A stretch of DNA of 64,000 nt. Source: Uloborus plumipes. Taxonomy: Eukaryota > Arthropoda > Arachnida > Araneae > Uloboridae. Positions 59,401 through 64,000 of the stretch are shown here, one piece after another (the stretch's first letter is position 1; each line of letters starts with the position of its first letter). Where the stretch lies: the NCBI GenBank assembly GCA_038373865.1, contig JAXGGA010000473.1, positions 1-64,000 on the forward strand, written 5' to 3'. The notes below the pieces were generated by a model. It was not told the origin of the DNA. It searched no databases and saw only the letters and a program-made list of their open reading frames with translations. The translations under genes and the position numbers were made by a program.

Positions 59401-61376
59401 TCTTTTAATTAAAAGATGAATAAATAAATAATAAATGAAAGAAATAAGTTTAAAAAAGAGAGAAAGAGATTTTCAGACATTTAAGTTTTTTTTGCTGTAA
59501 ATGACAAAAAAAAAAAAAAAAAAAGAATAGATTAACGTTGGAAAAGTCATTTTGTAGTGCCTTGATTATCTTTCAAAATCTTGATACCAAATTTTGTAAA
59601 AGAAATTCAAATGGTTTTTGTTCTCAACAAACTAAAGGACACAGAAAGAAAGAAGCATGCTATTGATTTTATTATTTGTATAAATATTATTTCTAATTAA
59701 TAGAGTCCAACCTTATTAAACAAACTCCAAAAGACCTTTAGAATCAATTTATCTTAACTGTAGTTTTTCTTATCCAAGGAACAATAAGCACTAAATAGGA
59801 AGAAAGGTTCCAATAATTTAGTTAATTTTAGCAAGAAATTGCTTTAAGCGTGTTTGAATAAACAATTTTGCACTGTAATAAAATGCACCAGTACAGTATA
59901 TTTTGGTATAATTTATAATGTAAAGCATATTTTTTCAAAAATTTCCTACATTTTCTGCTATGTATAGTAAAATTCATTTTAATTATTCGGTTCTTCACCT
60001 ATACAAGAAGTATGTTGAAGTATATGATCTTTTCTTACAGTTGGAAAAATTAGCGAGTGCTTAGAGGATGATGAAAAAACAATTGACTTTGCTGTTGAAA
60101 ACAATTGTTTCCAAGCTTTCAGAAATTTGATTGTAAAAAGTTCACTTTTTCATAATCAGGTAAGTTTTCTTTTGTTTATTTATTTATTTATTCGTTATTT
60201 TTTGAATATTTCCTTCCCTGCTCAATTTATGAAATCAGCAATCTTAACAAGTACAACATTGTTTGTGTGGTACAGACTAACTAAGACTGAAGATAATCTA
60301 AAGAGTCAAAAATTCATTCAATCCATTGCATTCAGGCAACAAACAAATACATTGAATTGTTCATAAAACGTTAAAAACAAAAACAATAATTTTTCCTATT
60401 CTTTATTTTAAAATATTTGATCTGCTGCTCTCTGTTTCAAACACGTATGGCATTCGAATGAAGCACAGTTGTGCAAATAGTTTATCATTAAAAGACCAAA
60501 ATAAAAAGCTCCAATCAAATTTTAGCTTATTTCTAGTTTGGCTTCTGTCATAATTTAAAATATCTATGTCGACATAGAACTTTTTAAAAAGCAAATACAT
60601 TTGAGATTCTCTGGAGATCCGGATCAACTAAGTTCTACTGTGTTATAGTATTGCATGTATGTTAAGAGTAGTCGATTTTATGTTCATTAACTGAAATAGT
60701 ACTATGTTGTAGTACCAACAGTGATTTTTATCCTAGTTTAATTGTCAGGGACTTTTTACTCTTTTGTTTGTACTCTTGAACTATCTTTTAGCAGGGTTGC
60801 AACTCCTGCTTCAGTTTTGCATTGATGCACCAAAAAGCAGTTTTTGCTGTGTACTGTACGAAAAAAGCAATTTTCTCTAAATTTACACCATGCCAGCAGT
60901 AGTTTTTGGCATGTCTGATATTGTTCCCCTTAATGACTTAAGGATAATCTTAAGTTTTCCCGTGTACTTGTATTTACTTCAGAAAAAATATCTGTAGCGT
61001 ATAACTAACTGTGCTAAACCAGGGGCCAATCCAGGATTTTTTATCGGGGGGTCATGTTTCTGTAATTTTGTGGAAAAGTGTAATTGTGAAAAGTAATGAG
61101 TAGTTTTGTGAAAAATAGTTACGGCTAAAAATATTGCTGATCATTTTTGAATCTCAGATTTTTGTGAAAGGTCCGTTTTCGAGTTTCTGAATTTTGTGAA
61201 GAGTCTAGTAACAGACTTAATTTCTTTTTAGATTGATCCCTGTTAACCTTCTCTTTATTTTCTCCTTGGTTTCTTTCAGCATGTCTGTTCAATTCGTCAG
61301 TTTTTTTTACCTGACCTAAATAAATTAATATTATTGTTTTTCATAGCATTTTTAGAATAGAACAGTGTAATTAGAT

Positions 61377-61436
<60 letters not shown>

Positions 61437-62934
61437 CTTGGTTTTTATGTAATTCAGATTCAAAAAAAAAAAAAAAAATCTGATTTATTTTTTATTGTTG
61501 TCTTTTAGAGTTTTAATTTAAAATTGCCTTTAATTACTTTTCCAGGAGTTTTTTATAAAAAGAATCCATAATATAATTACAGACTTCATTGTACTAATGC
61601 CACTAAAGGTAATTTTTTCTAATTATTATTTCTATATACTTTATTTACTGTATTTCTTTCCTCAAATATTTATTTAAGTGCATTGAAAATTCCAAATCTT
61701 TTTTAGATAAAAGAACTTCGAAATCGTGGTGATGAAGCTGCTAGAATTATTGCGTCGCATTCTCAGGAAGGCTTAGAACCACCATCAAATTTATCCCTAC
61801 ATTTTGAACACTTAATGAATTTGGTAATCTTTTTGCTTTTATTTAAAAGAAATTGTTAAATTTGATAGAGGTTTAATGTCATAATTTTATTTGCTAGTTT
61901 TGAATGTGATTTTTTTTTTCCATTTTGGCATGGAATTTTTGTATAGTATTATTTAGTTCAAGAAATTAAAATTATTATTCGATTTTATGCATTAATTTAT
62001 TCTGAAATATATTTATTTCAATGTCAAAAGAGGCTCCTGCTGCTTTTTAGAAGTTTGTTTGAAAAATTTGTTGATATTCATCTATTGTATTTCAGTTTAA
62101 AAGTTTAACTGATTAAGTTTCAACCACGTTTTTTCAATATTATTCCTTTTTATTTCTAGATATCTGATTTGTATTCAAAAGATCCTCTCAGTCTTGAATT
62201 AGCAACTGAATTCTGGTGTCCCACTGAAAGTTTTATAGACCAAACTTCGTATCAAAGACCAACGCAACGACAGGTGCTTATTATATGTTATAACCATATT
62301 TACACTGTTGAAAGAATTTTTGCGAGGACAATATATTTTGACGCTATTATATAGAATAAATAATAGTCAAACCTTGTTGATTCAAACACGCTTATGACTA
62401 ATTACTGTTAAGACGAACTTCATTTTTGACGTCCTTCTATTGTTTGCTGTTTATTCTTAATTGATAATTTCTGTAAATAATACAAATTGATTTTAAAGTT
62501 TTCTAGGAATTTGTTTTAATGAGATTTTTGAAGGAAAAAAGAACCAGATAAAATGTGAAATAGTTTAAAAGAACTCGACTTAGATGTTAATATCAATTTC
62601 CTAAAATTAATAGAAAAACTGACAAAAAAAAAAAAAAAAAATCACGTCTTTTATTATTTCTAATTTTATAGCTGTGTGTTATAATGAAAATTTTAAAATT
62701 AATATCATGTATCATTAAGACTTATGAAACATCATACATGATTTAGTGTTTATTGATTAGATATTTATAAGTCTTGTGTTTTATAGATAGCACTTTTCAA
62801 GTTTATACGAATAGCAGGAGACTTGTTACCACCTCCATTATTTGTGCCTTATCATCAAATGTTAACTAGTTTATCGAATTCTACAGTTTGTGCACATAGT
62901 TGTTTTTCCATGCTGAAAATGAATGGGAAAAATG
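42689..62934 (+). CDS. Nup205: Nuclear pore complex protein Nup205, 5' part of gene (12 exons, 3' end beyond window)
   Basis: Scaffold nucleoporin of the inner ring of the nuclear pore; it belongs to the large alpha-solenoid Nup188/Nup205 family. Exons: 42689-42719, 43655-43800, 43998-44169, 45610-45828, 46244-46329, 56770-56998, 58742-58912, 60041-60159, 61546-61608, 61707-61823, 62160-62273, 62787-62934. Every junction keeps frame, giving 538 codons plus one base, all uninterrupted. The protein matches the N-terminus of animal Nup205 throughout: LWAPYK near the start, KRHKPDLICLLKNP, QPRFPGLTRGLVAMLLYYDG, NTWTL, HRNRALG, KWQMPGL, LPLK-type helix ITDFIVLMPLK, LELATEFWCPTE and QRPTQRQ. No TM or signal sequence is seen. 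Animal Nup205 is about 2,000 aa, so about a quarter is here. No exon after 62934 could be recognised before the window ends. Confidence 0.95.
43408..43453. repeat. (TA)n microsatellite in Nup205 intron 1
   Basis: About 23 TA units without interruption. Confidence 0.95.
43655..43800 (+). CDS. Nup205: Nup205 exon 2
   Basis: Acceptor TTTTAACATTTTAG and donor GTAAGT bound 146 bp. It encodes LWAPYK through KRHKPDLICLLKNP, the recognisable N-terminal block of Nup205. Confidence 0.95.
43998..44169 (+). CDS. Nup205: Nup205 exon 3
   Basis: Acceptor ATTTTAG, donor GTATTG; 172 bp. It encodes the helices containing LIDEALIISDMFDL and ALELLIAG, collinear with animal Nup205. Confidence 0.95.
45610..45828 (+). 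CDS. Nup205: Nup205 exon 4
   Basis: Acceptor CTCTCACATAG, donor GTAATT; 219 bp. It encodes the conserved PRFPGLTRGLVAMLLYYDG and NTWTL blocks. The open frame runs past both ends, but those extensions are intron sequence. Confidence 0.95.
46244..46329 (+). CDS. Nup205: Nup205 exon 5
   Basis: Acceptor TTTTCTACCTAG, donor GTAAAT; 86 bp. It encodes ITEELDLLHRNRALGG and precedes the 10.4-kb intron. Confidence 0.9.
46913..48712. mobile_element. hAT-like non-autonomous element inside repeat A copy 2
   Basis: Ends CAGGGTTCGTAC and inverted CAGGGTTCATAC. Subterminal CCTTAATTTT repeats on both sides. Flanks TAGTT at 46908-46912 and 48713-48717 (5 bp). The sister copy at about 26435-26455 shows the uninterrupted site. 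Contains a further element at 47086-48098. Confidence 0.8.
47086..48098. mobile_element. Element with TACCTGCCAAC ends, nested a third level deep
   Basis: Left TACCTGCCAACTTGTACG and inverted right TACATGCCAACATGTCTA. The flanks share GGAGT but with a small indel, so the duplication is uncertain. GTACGATCGTAC palindrome near 47150. Non-coding. Confidence 0.6.
49229..49521. mobile_element. MITE with CGGTGTTACCGAAAATG ends
   Basis: Inverted arms of about 50 bp (49229-49280 and 49467-49521). Between and beyond them a 75-bp direct repeat occurs at 49286-49360 and 49527-49601 (CAGTTACTCTTCGTATTTGG). Confidence 0.7.
50287..51265 (-). pseudogene. Decayed transposon-type protein, minus strand, unknown family
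   Basis: Reading the minus strand from about 51130: HARWMSKYSYALNIYLFQNQ, then FIARAYFQAWFLIAEAVKAP and ISNHLWYLALEPMALSLFDE, with stops and frame breaks between, and at 50481-50290 EYNNILTKDESEKLLALQIG. The ARWM, HLWYL and LALFD blocks look like a repeated transposon-borne protein of invertebrates, but I cannot name it. It lies within Nup205 intron 5, antisense to the gene. Confidence 0.5.
51845..52550. repeat. Left arm of a large inverted repeat
   Basis: Pairs inverted with 55061-55795 over about 700 bp. Shared blocks include TTTCGAGACACGTAAACTGA and GCACTTTCTGGA. Confidence 0.9.
52551..53920. other. Spacer between inverted arms, no gene
   Basis: AT-rich with long poly-T runs (53331-53356). 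Codons near 53750-53920 may belong to the same decayed protein as 54440-54687. Confidence 0.4.
53923..54437 (+). mobile_element. Tc1/mariner-type element, deleted internally
   Basis: Ends CAGGGTGCTTCAAAAAAATG and inverted CAGGATGTTTCAAAAAAATG, flanked by TA (53921-53922 and 54438-54439). From 54065 an N-terminal helix MGDVRLSFEERKQVIKWYW is followed by a stop. A C-terminal piece (IQAVCREISLDVLIRC) follows at about 54190-54300. Confidence 0.9.
54440..54687 (+). pseudogene. Fragment of a transposon-associated protein
   Basis: The frame reads YDNLWYFGMVSEVDKGDLLA, then FLHPSGPFHSFN and CPSSVDICGILFPHVLSVVE. A W-Y/F-G-V...FMHP-GP...F-WP pattern of this sort (Tudor/SH3-like) is seen in some invertebrate transposon proteins. 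Its 5' part was probably separated by the mariner insertion. Identification is by pattern only. Confidence 0.4.
55061..55795. repeat. Right arm of the large inverted repeat
   Basis: Inverse of 51845-52550. Differs by indels, among them an 18-bp tandem duplication (TCAATTGTTGTATGGAAG) at about 55172-55208, and by homopolymer lengths. Confidence 0.9.
55796..56769. other. Rest of Nup205 intron 5, no exon
   Basis: Poly-A (56399-56430) and poly-T runs. TTGACGTGGAATGACCC near 55946 may be a transposon end. Nothing coding. Confidence 0.4.
56770..56998 (+). CDS. Nup205: Nup205 exon 6
   Basis: Acceptor ATTATTGTGCAG, donor GTAAGT; 229 bp. It encodes VSDLISEIKQTLAE and the following helices (FGWTCQGTLS, IALLYVMD), collinear with animal Nup205. 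Confidence 0.95.
58742..58912 (+). CDS. Nup205: Nup205 exon 7
   Basis: Acceptor TTATATTTCAG, donor GTAATT; 171 bp. It encodes KWQMPGLKSIFQFAWGVTLR, a conserved segment. Confidence 0.95.
60041..60159 (+). CDS. Nup205: Nup205 exon 8
   Basis: Acceptor TTTTCTTACAG, donor GTAAGT; 119 bp. It encodes an acidic loop (ECLEDDEKTIDFAVENN) then FQAFRNLIV. Confidence 0.9.
61379..61431. repeat. Long poly-T tract in Nup205 intron 8
   Basis: About 52 consecutive T, followed shortly by a 15-A run. Length may be affected by sequencing. Confidence 0.9.
61546..61608 (+). CDS. Nup205: Nup205 exon 9
   Basis: Acceptor ACTTTTCCAG, donor GTAATT; 63 bp. It encodes EFFIKRIHNIITDFIVLMPL, strongly matching animal Nup205. 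Poly-T tracts lie in the preceding intron. Confidence 0.92.
61707..61823 (+). CDS. Nup205: Nup205 exon 10
   Basis: Acceptor CTTTTTTAG, donor GTAATC; 117 bp. It encodes KELRNRGDEAARII and LHFEHLMNL. It is separated from exon 9 by the shortest intron, 98 bp. Confidence 0.92.
62160..62273 (+). CDS. Nup205: Nup205 exon 11
   Basis: Acceptor TTTTTATTTCTAG, donor GTGCTT (weak but with GT); 114 bp. It encodes LELATEFWCPTE and YQRPTQRQ, hallmark Nup205 sequence. Confidence 0.92.
62787..62934 (+). CDS. Nup205: Nup205 exon 12 (last exon recognised in window)
   Basis: Acceptor GTTTTATAG, donor GTAAGA; 148 bp. It encodes FKFIRIAGDLLPPPLFVPYH and a Cys/His-containing helix. It ends in phase 1, so the next exon lies beyond 64000. 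Confidence 0.92.
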
Positions 62935-63322
62935 GTAAGATTCTTTCTTCTTACACTTTTGAGTTTGTTTATCAAAGTTGTTTCTCTTAAATCCTGAGAA
63001 TTCTTTTCATTCATTTTATTTTTTTAAATTCCTAATGCAAAAACTAATTAAAAATAATGGTAGTACCTAAGCGTTCTGCTTCATCTGAAACTAGTGTGCT
63101 GCAGAAGGAAAAGATATGCACAAGTAAAGGTGTTGTTCATTGTAGCTGTATTTTAATATAGATTACCTTTTTTTTTTTTAAATATGATATTAATTTAGTT
63201 CTGTTTTGTAGGAAACAGTAATATGTAGTTAAAAAATAATTTAAAACTGTTTGAAGAGCGTTTACACAGGTCTTAAATAATAGTATATGTTTACCCTTTT
63301 TCGTAACACAAAATTTTGACTT

Positions 63323-63980
63323 CAGGGATGAAAATCTTCCGCGGATCCGCGATGTTCCGCTTTTTGTACTTTTTCTTTCTTTCCGCAATCAAAAAATTAA
63401 TTTTGCTTCAAGTTTAGAAAAAAAATAAAAATGCACTCATTATTAAAATGAAGCTTAAAATAAGTTGATTTAAAATAGTAGTGGTTGAAAATATTTCCAA
63501 GTTCCAAAATAATGGAAATGTTTTTAGGATGCAGCAGGATTGAAATCTCAAGGATGACCTGCAATTATTGGCGAACTATGTACTCTATTTTGGCATGCTG
63601 CCAAACACATCAGTTTGATTTGTAGGAGGTAGAAATTAAGAAAGTTCGGCTAAAATATTCGAGATTTTTAAAATTTATCAGAATAACTAAAGACAATGCA
63701 ATACTAATTGGAGAATTTGTTTCTTGAGATACACTTGTCTAATTCATCAAAAGTTGCACCCCCGCCCTTTTTTTTTCTACATTGTTGTGAATGACTTAAA
63801 ATTAAATAGTGAATGAGCAATTAAGAGCTTTTAAAAATATTTACTTTCGATTTCAGGGCGCAAATTAAGAGAAAATCTTTTACATGACTAATTTCTCAGA
63901 ATATGGGGGGAAAAAATCTATCAAAATTTTAAGTCACGCAATTTTTCCTCTTTTTTGACTTTGAGCTGTTTTCATCCCTG
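63323..63980. mobile_element. hAT-like MITE in Nup205 intron 12
   Basis: Ends CAGGGATGAAAA (12 of 12 inverted), flanked by TGACTT at 63317-63322 and 63981-63986 (6 bp). CCGCGGATCCGCG palindrome near the left end. Non-coding. Confidence 0.8.
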
Positions 63981-64000
63981 TGACTTACATGTTGGGATTC

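Noticed and set aside
61021..61244. CAGGGGCCAATCCAGG near 61021 and GATTGATCCCTG near 61233 as ends of a hAT MITE in Nup205 intron 8
   Set aside because: End similarity is modest and the 8-bp flanks do not match.
63855..63890. Possible Nup205 exon 13 after TTTCGATTTCAG
   Set aside because: The frame in the required phase stops after a dozen codons, does not match Nup205, and lies inside the hAT-like MITE.

Overview
This window looks like nuclear DNA from an arthropod, most likely a chelicerate such as a spider. The reasons are: AT-rich sequence crowded with Tc1/mariner, pogo/Tigger and hAT transposons, MITEs and tRNA-derived SINEs; GT-AG introns of 98 bp to 10.4 kb; and a cytosolic sulfotransferase whose sequence resembles the arachnid/tick type. 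The taxon is an inference, because no species-diagnostic marker is present. No bacterial, CRISPR, rRNA or operon features are present.

Only two host genes can be supported, both on the + strand in the right half. (1) A complete cytosolic sulfotransferase coding exon at 37152-38033, with a likely 3' splice site directly before the start codon and a poly(A) signal at 38151. (2) The 5' part of the nucleoporin gene Nup205, from a start codon at 42689 through 12 exons to 62934. This covers about the first 538 codons; the gene continues beyond the window. All splice phases in the Nup205 model agree. Its fifth intron is 10.4 kb and is packed with transposon insertions.

The left 37 kb holds no host gene I can support. 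It is a transposon landscape in which insertion order can be read. A pogo/Tigger-like element (17440-21204) was invaded by a hAT-like element (18070-19490) and by a mariner-like element (20458-21161). Another pogo-like element (21467-22070) holds a hAT MITE (21572-21982) with a perfect 8-bp target duplication. A tRNA-derived SINE (23415-24452) was split by a MITE, which was split by a hAT element. A TA-flanked element (27458-29739) holds a hAT MITE (27518-28072). A pogo-like element (about 31035-32452) holds a hAT-like element (31171-32417), which itself contains a PIF/Harbinger-type MITE. Between 34.2 and 37 kb lie more SINE, hAT and MITE copies and a long, nearly perfect hairpin (35678-35818).

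Between the two host genes (38.2-42.7 kb) lie two more hAT-derived elements with perfect 8-bp target duplications (40689-41162 and 41399-42154); the second still encodes a hAT C-terminal dimerisation domain. Inside Nup205 intron 5 are a repeat copy disrupted by a 1.8-kb hAT-like insertion (its empty site is visible at 26.45 kb), a decayed minus-strand coding region, a pair of inverted arms of about 700 bp (51845-55795) and a deleted mariner.

I found no convincing new biological system. The most unusual objects are an intact reading frame that fuses a mariner DNA-binding head to the transposase tail, the multiply nested insertions, several strong hairpins, and clusters of short same-orientation motifs that no recognised feature explains.
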